NCBI GenBank assembly: GCA_051884615.1
Contig: JBJEVT010000027.1
Span: 1-46,337, forward strand
Origin: UBA1724 sp051884615
Lineage (GTDB): Bacteria > Verrucomicrobiota > Lentisphaeria > Oligosphaerales > Oligosphaeraceae
DNA: 46,337 nucleotides
Reading direction: 5' to 3'
A program made the translations under genes and the position numbers. Below, piece after piece: positions 1-8,817 of the stretch (the stretch's first letter is position 1; each line of letters starts with the position of its first letter). The notes beneath the pieces were generated by a model. The model made no database searches. It was not told the DNA's origin and saw only the letters and a program-made list of their open reading frames with translations.

Positions 1-3000
1 CGGACAGCTTCACGTTGGTCTGACCGGTGACCACGTCCTTCACCAGGAGGTTCAGACCGGCGGAGAGGTCCACGTCTTCCACAGTGGCGGTGACGGGGGC
101 GCCGACGGTCAGGGTGCCTTCCTCGGCGATGACGGTGACATCGGTGGCCAGCACTTCGCCATTGAGGGTGGCGTTGTTCTTGGCCATGACAAACGCATTG
201 CCGTTTTCGGCGGTGAGGTCGTCCAGCGTGGCGTCACGTCCGGCCATGACCGCGATGCCCGCGTTGTCCGCCTTCACGGTGTTCTGGGTCGTCACATCCT
301 GTCCGGCGGTCAGGGTCACGTTGGCCTCGGTGGCTTCGATGGAGGAGATGGCGAGCACATCGCCCTCGGCGGCCGTGACCATGACACCCTTGGCAAGGAC
401 ATCGCCGTTGAGGGTGGCGTTGTTCTTGACGGTGACGGTCACGGAGCCCTGCTCGGCGGTGAGGTCGTCCAGCGCGGCGTCACGGTCGGCCTTGATCAGG
501 ATGCTCCCGTTGTCCGCCGTCACGGCGTCCAGAGTCGTCACATCCTGTCCGGCGGTCAGGGTCACGCTGCTCTCGGTGGCGGTGACAGGAGCGGTGGCGG
601 TCAGGTTGCCTTCCGCGGCGTCGGCCAGGACGCTCTTGGCAAGGACCTCGCCAGCGAGGTCGACGTTATTCTTGGCGTTCACGATCACGGCGCCCTGCTC
701 GGCGGTGAGGGCGTCCGCGGCGATGTCACGTCCGGCATCCACAGTGAGGTCGCCGTTGATCGCCTCGATGGCGGCGCTGGCGGTCACATCATTCTGGGCG
801 GACAGCCTCACGCTGGTCTGGCCGGTGATCTCGTCCTTCACCAGGAGGTCCAGACCGGCGGAGAGCTCCACGTCATCCACAGTGGCGATGACGGGGGCGT
901 CAACCGTCAGGGTGCCTTCCTCGGCGTCGACGGCGACATCGGTGGCCAGCACTTCGCCGTTGAGTTCGACGTTGTTCTTGGCGGTGACGACCACGGCGCC
1001 CTGCTCGGCGCTGAGTTCGTCCAGCATGGCGTCGCGTCCGGCGGTGACGACCACATCGCCCTGCTCGGCGGTGACGGCCTCCAGGGTCTCCACATCATGG
1101 CCGGCGACCAGAGTCACGTTGCTCTCGGTGGCGGTGACAGGTGCGGTGGCGGTCAGGTTGCCTTCCTCGGCGACGCCCTGGACGTTCTTGGCAAGGACCT
1201 CGCCATCGAGGTCGACATTGTTCTTGGCGATCACGCTCACGGTGCCCTGTTCGGCGGCGAGCCCGGCCAGAGCGGCGTCGCGGCCGGCGACCACGTTCAC
1301 GTCGCCCTGCTCGGCGGTGACGGCGTCCTGGGTCGCCACATCCTGTCTGGCGACCAGGTTCACGTTATCCGCAGTGGCGGTGACAGCCGCGCTGGCGATC
1401 AGAGTGCCTTCCGCGGCATTGGCGATGACACCGGCGGCCAGCACTGCGCCGTTGAGGCCGATGTTGTTCTTGGCGGTGACGTTCACGGCGCCCTGCTCGG
1501 CGGAGAGGGCCGCCAGCGCGGCGTCGCGTCCGGCGATCACGGTCACATCGCCCTGCTCGGCGGTGACGGCGTCCTGGGTCGTCACATCCTGCCCGGCAAC
1601 CAGGTTCACGTTGCTCTCGGTGGCGGTGATGGTGGAGGTCGCGAGCACATCGCCCTCGGCGGCGGTGGCAAGGACGTTCTTGGCGAGGACATCGCCGTTG
1701 AGAGTGGCGTTGTTCTTGGCGGAGACGGTCACGGCGCCCTGCTCGGCGGTGAGGTCGTCCACGGTGATGTCACGTCCGGCCTCCACGACGAGGTCGCCGT
1801 CCACCGCCTCGATGGCGGCGATGGCGTCCACATCGTTCTTGGCGGTGAGCGTGACGTTGGTCTGTCCGGTGACGGCATCCGTCACCAGGAGGTTCAGACC
1901 GGCGGTGAGCTCCACGTCATCCACCGTGGCGGTGACAGGAGCGTTGGCGGTCAGGGTGCCTTCCGCGGCTTCGACGGTGACACTGGTGGCCAGCACTTCG
2001 CCGTTGAGGGTGGCGTTGTTCTTGGCGATGACAATCGCACTGCCGTTTTCGGCGGAGAGAGCCGCCAGGGCGGCGTCCCGTCCGGCCTGGAGCATGAGGT
2101 TCCCTTCGTTCGCCGTCACCGTGCTGACGGTGCTCAGGTCGCGACCGGCCTGCAGAATCACGGTCTGCTCGGCGGTGGCGGGTCCGCTGACGGACAGATC
2201 CTGTCCGGCGGTCAGGGAAATGCTGTCCACCGTGGCGGTCACCGTGGCGTTCACGTTCAGGTCGCCTTCCAAGGCAGCGCCCATGACTCCCTTGGCAAGG
2301 ACGTCGCCGTTCAGGTTGACGTTGTTCTTCGCGGAGAAGCCCACCATGCCCTGCTCGGCGGCGAGATCGGCCACGGTAATGTCACGTCCGGCCTTGATGG
2401 TGATGCCTTCCTCCTGCGCCTTGATGGAGGCGGTTGCCACCACATCGTTCTGGGCGTTCAGGGAGACGTAGGTTTCGCCGGTGACGCTGCCGTTGATCAC
2501 CAGATCCTCTCCGGCGGTCATTTCCACACTCTTTTCGGTGGCGGTGACAGAAGCGTCGGCGGTCAGGATGCCTTCCTCGGCGGTGATGTCGACCGCGAGG
2601 CCCTGCACATCGCTGTTGAGAGTGGCGTTGTTCTTGGCGGTGACGGTCACGGCGCCGGAAACGGCGGAGAGCTCGTCCAGGTCGGCGTCGCGTCCGGCGG
2701 CCACGGTCACATCACCCTGGTCGGCGGTGACGGCGCCCTGGGTCGCCACATCCTGTCCGGCGGTCAGGCTCGCGTCACCCTCGGTGGCGGTGATGGCTCC
2801 GGGGGAGGTCAGGTCGCCCTCGACGGCGGTGACCAGGACATCCTTGGCAAGGACATCGCCGTTGAGGGTGGCGTTGTTCTGGGCGGAGACGTTCACGGCG
2901 CCCTGCTCGGCGGTGAGGGCGTCCGCGGTGATGTCACGTCCGGCCTCCACGACGAGGTCGCCGTTGAACGCCTCGATGGCGGCGATGGCGTCCACATCGT

Positions 3001-6000
3001 TCTGGGCGGCGAGGGTGACGTTGCCCTGGCCGTTGATGACATCCTTCACCAGGAGGTCCAGACCGGCGGAGAGCTCCACATCATCCACAGAGGCGATGAC
3101 GGGGGCGTCAACCGTCAGGGTGCCTTCCTCGGCGGCGACGGTGACATAGGTGGCCAGCACTTCGCCGTTGAGCTCGACGTTGTTCTTGGCGGCGACAGCC
3201 GCGGCGCCCTGCTCGGCGGAGATCTGGTCCAGCATGGCGTCGCGTCCGGCGCTCACGACCACATTGCCCTGCTCGGCGGTGACGGCCTCCAGGGTCTCCA
3301 CATCATGGCCGGCGGCCAGGGTCACATTGTCCTCGCTGGCGGTGACAGGAGCGGTGGCGGTCAGGTTGCCTTCCTCGGCGACGACCTGGACGTTCTTGGC
3401 AAGGACCTCGCCATCGAGGTCGACGTTGTTCTTGGCGTCCACGTTCACGGTGCCCTGCTCGGCGTTGAGCTCAGCCAGAGCGGCGTCCCGTCCGGCGATC
3501 ACGTTCACGTCGCTCTGCTCGGCGGTGACGGCCTCCTGGGTCGCCACATCCTGTCCGGCGACCAGGTCCACGTTATCCGCAGTGGCGGTGACAGACGCGC
3601 TGGCGATCAGAGTGCCTTCCTCGGCGGTGACGGTGACCCCGGCGGCCAGCACTGCGCCTTCGAGGTCGACGTTGTTCTTGGCGTCCACGACCACGTCGCC
3701 CTGCTCGGCGGTGAGGTCGGCCACCGCGGCGTCGCGTCCGGCGAGCACGATCACATCGCCCTGCTCGGCGACGACGTCGTCCTGGGTCTCCACATCCTGT
3801 CCGGCGATCAGGGTCACGTCGCTCTCGGTGGCGGTGAGGGAGGAGGTGGCGAGCACATCGCCCTCGGCGGCGGTGGCAAGGACGTTCTTGGCGAGGACAT
3901 CGCCGTTGAGAGTGGCGTTGTTCTTGGCGGAGACGGTCACGGCGCCCTGCTCGGCGGTGAGGTCGTCCACGGTGATGTCACGTCCGGCCTCCACGACGAG
4001 GTCGCCGTCCACCGCCTCGATGGCGGCGATGGCGTCCACATCGTTCTTGGCGGTGAGCGTCACGTTGGTCTGACCGGTGATCGCATCCTTCACCAGGAGG
4101 TCCAGACCGGCGGAGAACACCACGTCACCCACAGTGGCGGTGACGGGGGCGTTGGCGGTCAGGGTGCCTTCCAAGGCCTCGACGGTGACATTGGTGGTCA
4201 GCACTTCGCCGTTGAGGGTGGCGTTGTTCTTCGCGGAGACGACCACGACGCCCTGCTCGGCGGCGAGTTCGTCCACGGCGGCGTCACGCCCGGCGCTGAT
4301 CTGGAGGCTTCCGTTGTTCGCCGTCATGGCGCTGAGGGTGTTCAGGTCTCGGCCGGCCTGCAGCACCGCGCCCTGCTCGGCGGTGACGGCGCCGCTGACG
4401 GACAGATCCTGTCCGGCGGTCAGCCCGACGATGCCGTTCGTGGCGGTCATCGTGTCGTTCACGTTCAGGTCGCCGTCCACGGCATAGACCATGACCGTCT
4501 CCGCCAGGACTGCGTCATCGAGAGTGGCGTTGTTCTGGGCGCTCACGACGGCGAGGCCCTGCTCGGCGGTGACCGCCGCCACCTTGGCGTCACGGCCTGC
4601 CACCACGGTGAGGTCGCCGTCCTCCGCCTCGATGGCGGCGGTGGCGGTCACATCGTTCTGGGCGTTGAGCGTGACGGCGGTCGCGCCGGTCACGGCATCC
4701 GCCACCTGGATGTCCTTTCCTGCCTGCATCGTCACCGCTCCCACGGTGGAGGTGACCGTGCTGTTGGTGTAGACCGACTGCTTCTGGGAGGTCAGCGCCA
4801 CGGCGAAGGCTTCCAGAGCGCCGTTGGCGGTCACGTCGCCCAGATTGGACTCCATGGTCAGGGTGCCCTGCTCCACGGTGATGGCGCCGTCCGCCACCAG
4901 GTCGGACTGGGCGGAAAGGGTCACTTCAGTCTTGGCGGTGACGTCGTCCGTCACCGTGAGGAGATTGCCGGCGGTGGCGGTCACGCCCCACTCTTCCGCG
5001 GTCACAGCCGCCAGAGAGGCATCCCGTCCGGCCTGGACGACCACTTCGCCATTGGCGGAGGTGACATCGCCGCTCAGGGTGACATCCCGTCCGGCCTGGA
5101 CCGTCAGATCCTTCTCGGCCGTCACTTCGTCGGCCATGGCCACGTCGTGGCCGGCCACCAGGGTCATTCCCTCGGAGGCGGTGGCGGTGCCGCCCACAGT
5201 CAGGCTGCCCTCCTCCGCGGTCAGGGTGACTTCCTCACCCTCCACATCGCCGGTCACCGTCAGGTTGTCATTGGCGGCGATGGCCAGATCGCCCGTGACC
5301 TTGGCCTCGTCCAGAGTCACGCTCTGGCCGGCCGTGATCTCCAGGCTGCCGGCGGCGACGGTGCCAGCCAGCACTTCCTTGCCGGCCTCCAGGACGATGG
5401 CGTCGGTCACCTGGAGATCCGCTCCGGAGGCGTCCAGGGTTCCTCCCTCGGCGCCCGCATAGAGGCTCTTCGTGGTCACCACGCCGTCCAGGGTGGTGTT
5501 GTTCTTGGCGGACACCATGACCTGCAGAGGAGCGGTGATGTCGTTCACATTGGCGTCCTTGCCGGCCGTGACGGTCACCGAGCTGTTCGTGGAGGAGATG
5601 GGGGCGAGGGCGTTGACATCGTTGGCGGCGGCCAGATCCACGCCGGCGGTGGCGGAGAGGGCGCCGTCCACATTGATGTTGTTGCCGGCGGTGAAGATCA
5701 CTTCGCCGTTCACGGCGGCGGTGGTGCCGGCGGCGTTGAGGTCGCCCTGGACGGCATTGGCCACGATGGTGGCGGCGCTCACGGAGCCTTCCAGGTCGAT
5801 GTTGTTGGTGGCGATGAGGGTGGCGGAGCCATTGTCGGCGGCCAGATCCTCCACCTCGATGGAGTCACCGGCATCCAGCTTCACATTGCCATCGGTGCTC
5901 TCCAGGGTGGAGACCACCTTCACGGACTGGCCGGCGGTGACGGAGACATCTCCGGTCACCTGGACGTCGCCGCCCAGGCGGGCGTCCTTCTGGGCGTCCA

Positions 6001-8710
6001 CGGTCAGGGTGTTGGCGGTCACCTCGTTCAGGGACACGTTGCCTTCGGAGTTGATGTCCATCTTGCCGGCGGCGGTCAGCGTGCCGTTGGCGATGAAGTC
6101 ATCGTAGGCGTTGGCGGTGAGCTTGGCGGCGGAATTCACCTCGCCGTCGATCTGGGTCTGATGGCTGGAGGAGAGGGTCACATCGCCGGTGGTGGAGGAC
6201 ACGACAGCGGTGTCCGCCACATTCAGGATGCGCTGGGACTTGATGGTGACGCTCTGGCCCTCGACGGCGCCCGTCACGCCCGCGTCCTCGGTGGAAGTCA
6301 GGGTCACATCACCCTGGGCGGTCACATCGCCCACCAGCACGCCATGAGCCGCCACCACCACGTCGGTGGCCTCGATGGCCATGTCCTCGGCGTCCACCTG
6401 GCCATATTCGGCAGACACGACGACCACGTTGGTCGTCAGGGTGCCACCCAGGTAGATGCGGCCGTCTCTGGCGGTGAATTCCGCCACGTCCGCCACGTCC
6501 ACGTCGCTATTCACGGAGAGGTTGTTTCCGGCATACAGTCTCAAGTCGCCGGTGGCGGTCACATCGTCCCGCACACCCAGGTCGGTGGCGGCGGCCATGT
6601 AGACGTTGGCGCCCTCCACGGTGTCCAGAACTTCGACCTGGCCCTGGGTGGACTGGATGACCACATCGTCCGTGGCCTGCACGGCACCATCGGAGACGAG
6701 AGTGTTCACGGCATCCAGGAAGACGCCGCCGTTATCGGCGGTGATTCCATTCACATAGAGCTTGTCGCCCGCCTTGACCTGCACGTCGCTGTCGGCGGCG
6801 TGGATGGCGCCCTGGGCGATCACGGAGCCCTGGACGGCCTCCATGGTCACATAACTTGCGGTCACGGCGCCCTGGGCGGTCACTCCGCCTTCCAGGGCAA
6901 CCAGGCTCACCGCGTCCTGGCCGGTCACGGCGCCCACCAGGGCGTTGTTCTTGGCGTGCACGGAGATCACGCCATCGGCCTCCACATCCGCCAGGGTGGC
7001 GTCCCGTCCGGCGGTGGCCGTCAGGTCACCATCGGAGGCCAGAGCGGCGGTGACGGTCAGATCCCGGGCGGCGTCCAGGGTCAAGTCGGAGGTGGCGGTC
7101 AGTTCGCCGTCCACCGTCACGTCGCCCATGTCGGCAGCCACCTTGATCTCGTCGGCGGCGAAGTCCTCGGTCAGGGCGATGTTCCCTTCCTGGGAGAGGA
7201 GGCTCAGCAGAGTGACGGAGTCGGTGGACAGGGTGGCGGCCTGGAAGTTCACGTCTCCCCGGGCCTGCACGGCCAGGCTGCCGCCGTCCACGGAGGGAGC
7301 CACGATGGTGATGCCGCCCAGAGCCTCGATGGCGCTGGCGGCGGTCAGGGAGACGCCGTCGCCGGCGATCAGGGTGAGGTTGCCGGGGTTCTGGAATTCG
7401 GTGCCGCCCTTGAGGACGATGTATCCCTCGGCGTCCAGGCTCAGATTGTAGGTGCCGCCCATGGAGATGGCGTCGTTCAGAGTGATGTCACCCTGCCAGG
7501 CGGTGCCCTTGTCGTAGTCCAGGCTCACGGCGTAGTTCTGGAGGGCGTTGGTGAGATTGTCGTCGTAGTAGTAGGTCAGCACGCCGGTGCCGTAGACATA
7601 GCGGATATGGTCGCCCATGCCGTCGGTGTAGGGCTCTTCCGTGTAGGTGAAGGTCCATCCGTTGCCGTTGCTGTCATAGAGGGTGATGTTGGGGTCGGCG
7701 CATTCGCTGTTGGAGGTGGTGCTGCGGAGGGAATCCACGGAGGAGGGCAGCGTGCCGGAGCCCACGTTGGTGTAGGTCGCGCCGTAAGCGCCGGTGTTCT
7801 GGGCGGGGGTGTTGCCGATGACCAGGCTGGCCACGGGGTCGATGAGGATGGAGTCGGCGGTCAGGTTGCCCAGATTGGCGAGGGCGGAGTTCTTGCCGGA
7901 GAATTCGGCGAAGGAGGCGACCACGGTGCCGTCGTTGGCCTGGACCAGGCCGCGGCCCGCGTCGGCGGTGAGGATGACCTCGCCGTTGGGCGCCTGGATG
8001 GTGCCGTCATTGACCACGGTGGCGTCGGTGGCGTCGCCCATCAGCCCGGAGAGATCCAGGGAGAGCTTGCCGCCGTTGCCGAAGTTGTCCAGCGCCACGG
8101 TGCCGGTGGTGCCCACCAGGGCGGCCTGGTTGGCGTTGATGACGCCGTGGTTCTCCACGTTCTTGGCGATGAGGGCGGCGGAGGCGGCGTTGATCACCGC
8201 GTTGTTCACCACGCTGGCGGTGGAGTCGCCCTGGAAGCGGAGGTTGCCGCCCCAGAAGTCATCGTCCTTGATGTCATAGGTGGAGGCGATGAGCTTGTTC
8301 ACGTCGATGACCGCGCCGGATCCGAAGAGGATGCCGTTGGGGTTCACCAGATAGAGTCCGCCGGTGGCCCGCAGGGCGCCGTAGATTTCGGAGGGGGTGC
8401 TGCCCACCACGCGGGCCAGCATGGCCGCGTTCTTGGAGATCTGGCTGATGTCCACGGTGTAGCCGGAGCCCACGTCGAAGGAGTCCCAGTTGATGATGGC
8501 CTTGGCGGTGGCCTGGTCAATGGTCATGGTCTTGCCATTGACGGTGATGGTGACCTGTCCCTTGACCACATTGGCGCCGGTGGGCAGACTGCCCGCCAGC
8601 ACGGGGGTCACGGGCCAGAAGAACATGACGGCCGCCAGGAAAGCGGAGAGCGCCTTTAAGGGAAGAGAGAGCCGGGAGGCCCGGAGTTGCGTTGTGCTAA
8701 TGTTTCTCAT
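1..8710 (-). CDS. TpsA: giant filamentous-haemagglutinin-like secreted exoprotein (3' part outside window)
   Basis: The frame stays open from the ATG at 8710 to the left edge (2,903 codons), so the C-terminus lies outside the window. Residues 1-39 form a long Sec signal ending VLA. Residues about 45-250 match the TPS secretion domain, with NWDSF at 74-78, the RVVG region near 100 and NPNG at 123-126. The rest is a Gly/Ala/Val/Thr-rich ladder built on short phrases such as AGRDA, AKNN, LNGEVLA and TAEQG, as expected of a right-handed beta-helix. The best repeats run about 82 residues in four rungs of about 20, and a 736-residue block is duplicated. A GAGGGA Shine-Dalgarno lies about 9 nt before the ATG. 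It follows the TpsB gene by 107 nt, the usual tpsB-tpsA order. Expected role: large surface or released adhesin exported through its TpsB partner. The ligand cannot be told. Confidence 0.93.
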   Translation of the reverse strand, partial: MRNISTTQLRASRLSLPLKALSAFLAAVMFFWPVTPVLAGSLPTGANVVKGQVTITVNGKTMTIDQATAKAIINWDSFDVGSGYTVDISQISKNAAMLARVVGSTPSEIYGALRATGGLYLVNPNGILFGSGAVIDVNKLIASTYDIKDDDFWGGNLRFQGDSTASVVNNAVINAASAALIAKNVENHGVINANQAALVGTTGTVALDNFGNGGKLSLDLSGLMGDATDATVVNDGTIQAPNGEVILTADAGRGLVQANDGTVVASFAEFSGKNSALANLGNLTADSILIDPVASLVIGNTPAQNTGAYGATYTNVGSGTLPSSVDSLRSTTSNSECADPNITLYDSNGNGWTFTYTEEPYTDGMGDHIRYVYGTGVLTYYYDDNLTNALQNYAVSLDYDKGTAWQGDITLNDAISMGGTYNLSLDAEGYIVLKGGTEFQNPGNLTLIAGDGVSLTAASAIEALGGITIVAPSVDGGSLAVQARGDVNFQAATLSTDSVTLLSLLSQEGNIALTEDFAADEIKVAADMGDVTVDGELTATSDLTLDAARDLTVTAALASDGDLTATAGRDATLADVEADGVISVHAKNNALVGAVTGQDAVSLVALEGGVTAQGAVTASYVTMEAVQGSVIAQGAIHAADSDVQVKAGDKLYVNGITADNGGVFLDAVNTLVSDGAVQATDDVVIQSTQGQVEVLDTVEGANVYMAAATDLGVRDDVTATGDLRLYAGNNLSVNSDVDVADVAEFTARDGRIYLGGTLTTNVVVVSAEYGQVDAEDMAIEATDVVVAAHGVLVGDVTAQGDVTLTSTEDAGVTGAVEGQSVTIKSQRILNVADTAVVSSTTGDVTLSSSHQTQIDGEVNSAAKLTANAYDDFIANGTLTAAGKMDINSEGNVSLNEVTANTLTVDAQKDARLGGDVQVTGDVSVTAGQSVKVVSTLESTDGNVKLDAGDSIEVEDLAADNGSATLIATNNIDLEGSVSAATIVANAVQGDLNAAGTTAAVNGEVIFTAGNNINVDGALSATAGVDLAAANDVNALAPISSTNSSVTVTAGKDANVNDITAPLQVMVSAKNNTTLDGVVTTKSLYAGAEGGTLDASGADLQVTDAIVLEAGKEVLAGTVAAGSLEITAGQSVTLDEAKVTGDLAIAANDNLTVTGDVEGEEVTLTAEEGSLTVGGTATASEGMTLVAGHDVAMADEVTAEKDLTVQAGRDVTLSGDVTSANGEVVVQAGRDASLAAVTAEEWGVTATAGNLLTVTDDVTAKTEVTLSAQSDLVADGAITVEQGTLTMESNLGDVTANGALEAFAVALTSQKQSVYTNSTVTSTVGAVTMQAGKDIQVADAVTGATAVTLNAQNDVTATAAIEAEDGDLTVVAGRDAKVAAVTAEQGLAVVSAQNNATLDDAVLAETVMVYAVDGDLNVNDTMTATNGIVGLTAGQDLSVSGAVTAEQGAVLQAGRDLNTLSAMTANNGSLQISAGRDAAVDELAAEQGVVVVSAKNNATLNGEVLTTNVTVEALEGTLTANAPVTATVGDVVFSAGLDLLVKDAITGQTNVTLTAKNDVDAIAAIEAVDGDLVVEAGRDITVDDLTAEQGAVTVSAKNNATLNGDVLAKNVLATAAEGDVLATSSLTATESDVTLIAGQDVETQDDVVAEQGDVIVLAGRDAAVADLTAEQGDVVVDAKNNVDLEGAVLAAGVTVTAEEGTLIASASVTATADNVDLVAGQDVATQEAVTAEQSDVNVIAGRDAALAELNAEQGTVNVDAKNNVDLDGEVLAKNVQVVAEEGNLTATAPVTASEDNVTLAAGHDVETLEAVTAEQGNVVVSAGRDAMLDQISAEQGAAAVAAKNNVELNGEVLATYVTVAAEEGTLTVDAPVIASVDDVELSAGLDLLVKDVINGQGNVTLAAQNDVDAIAAIEAFNGDLVVEAGRDITADALTAEQGAVNVSAQNNATLNGDVLAKDVLVTAVEGDLTSPGAITATEGDASLTAGQDVATQGAVTADQGDVTVAAGRDADLDELSAVSGAVTVTAKNNATLNSDVQGLAVDITAEEGILTADASVTATEKSVEMTAGEDLVINGSVTGETYVSLNAQNDVVATASIKAQEEGITIKAGRDITVADLAAEQGMVGFSAKNNVNLNGDVLAKGVMGAALEGDLNVNATVTATVDSISLTAGQDLSVSGPATAEQTVILQAGRDLSTVSTVTANEGNLMLQAGRDAALAALSAENGSAIVIAKNNATLNGEVLATSVTVEAAEGTLTANAPVTATVDDVELTAGLNLLVTDAVTGQTNVTLTAKNDVDAIAAIEAVDGDLVVEAGRDITVDDLTAEQGAVTVSAKNNATLNGDVLAKNVLATAAEGDVLATSTITATESNVNLVAGQDVTTQDAVTAEQGDVTVIAGRDAALAALSAEQGAVNVTAKNNIGLNGAVLAAGVIANAAEGTLIASAAVTATADNVNLVARQDVATQDAVTAEQGDVNVVAGRDAALAGLAAEQGTVSVIAKNNVDLDGEVLAKNVQGVAEEGNLTATAPVTATESNVTLVAGHDVETLEAVTAEQGDVVVTAGRDAMLDELSAEQGAVVVTAKNNVELNGEVLATDVAVDAEEGTLTVDAPVIATVDDVELSAGLDLLVKDEITGQTSVRLSAQNDVTASAAIEAINGDLTVDAGRDIAADALTAEQGAVIVNAKNNVDLAGEVLAKSVLADAAEGNLTATAPVTATESSVTLTAGQDVTTLDAVTADNGSILIKADRDAALDDLTAEQGSVTVTVKNNATLNGDVLAKGVMVTAAEGDVLAISSIEATEANVTLTAGQDVTTQNTVKADNAGIAVMAGRDATLDDLTAENGNAFVMAKNNATLNGEVLATDVTVIAEEGTLTVGAPVTATVEDVDLSAGLNLLVKDVVTGQTNVKLS
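345..4760 (-). repeat. Two head-to-tail 2,208-bp coding repeats within tpsA
   Basis: Matching landmarks are offset by exactly 2,208 bp (736 codons) at every anchor compared: 404/2612, 834/3042, 1669/3877, 1883/4091, 2186/4394, 2349/4557 and 2441/4649. About 200 bp from 1661 to 1861 recurs almost unchanged at 3869-4069; other parts have diverged. Each copy is itself made of units of about 246 bp. Outer limits are approximate. The register is lost left of about 400, where the sequence instead resembles the region starting at 1883. Confidence 0.85.
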
Positions 8711-8817
8711 GTTGGTTGTCCCTCGAGCTTTTGGTCTAAAATGTCTTCTTGCTTCCTAGCCGGCTGCCGCGTCTGGGCGCCCCCCTCGGGCGGCGCCGGC
8801 GGTCTCTGGGGTTCCTG

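Noticed and set aside
1097..8659. A 2,520-codon open frame on the plus strand opposite tpsA, and other long plus-strand frames from 27 to 8759
   Set aside because: Its His/Gly/Val-rich low-complexity product has no domain, start site or signal. It is the antisense image of the repetitive GC-rich tpsA, whose own frame has a signal peptide, a TPS domain and the right partner gene.
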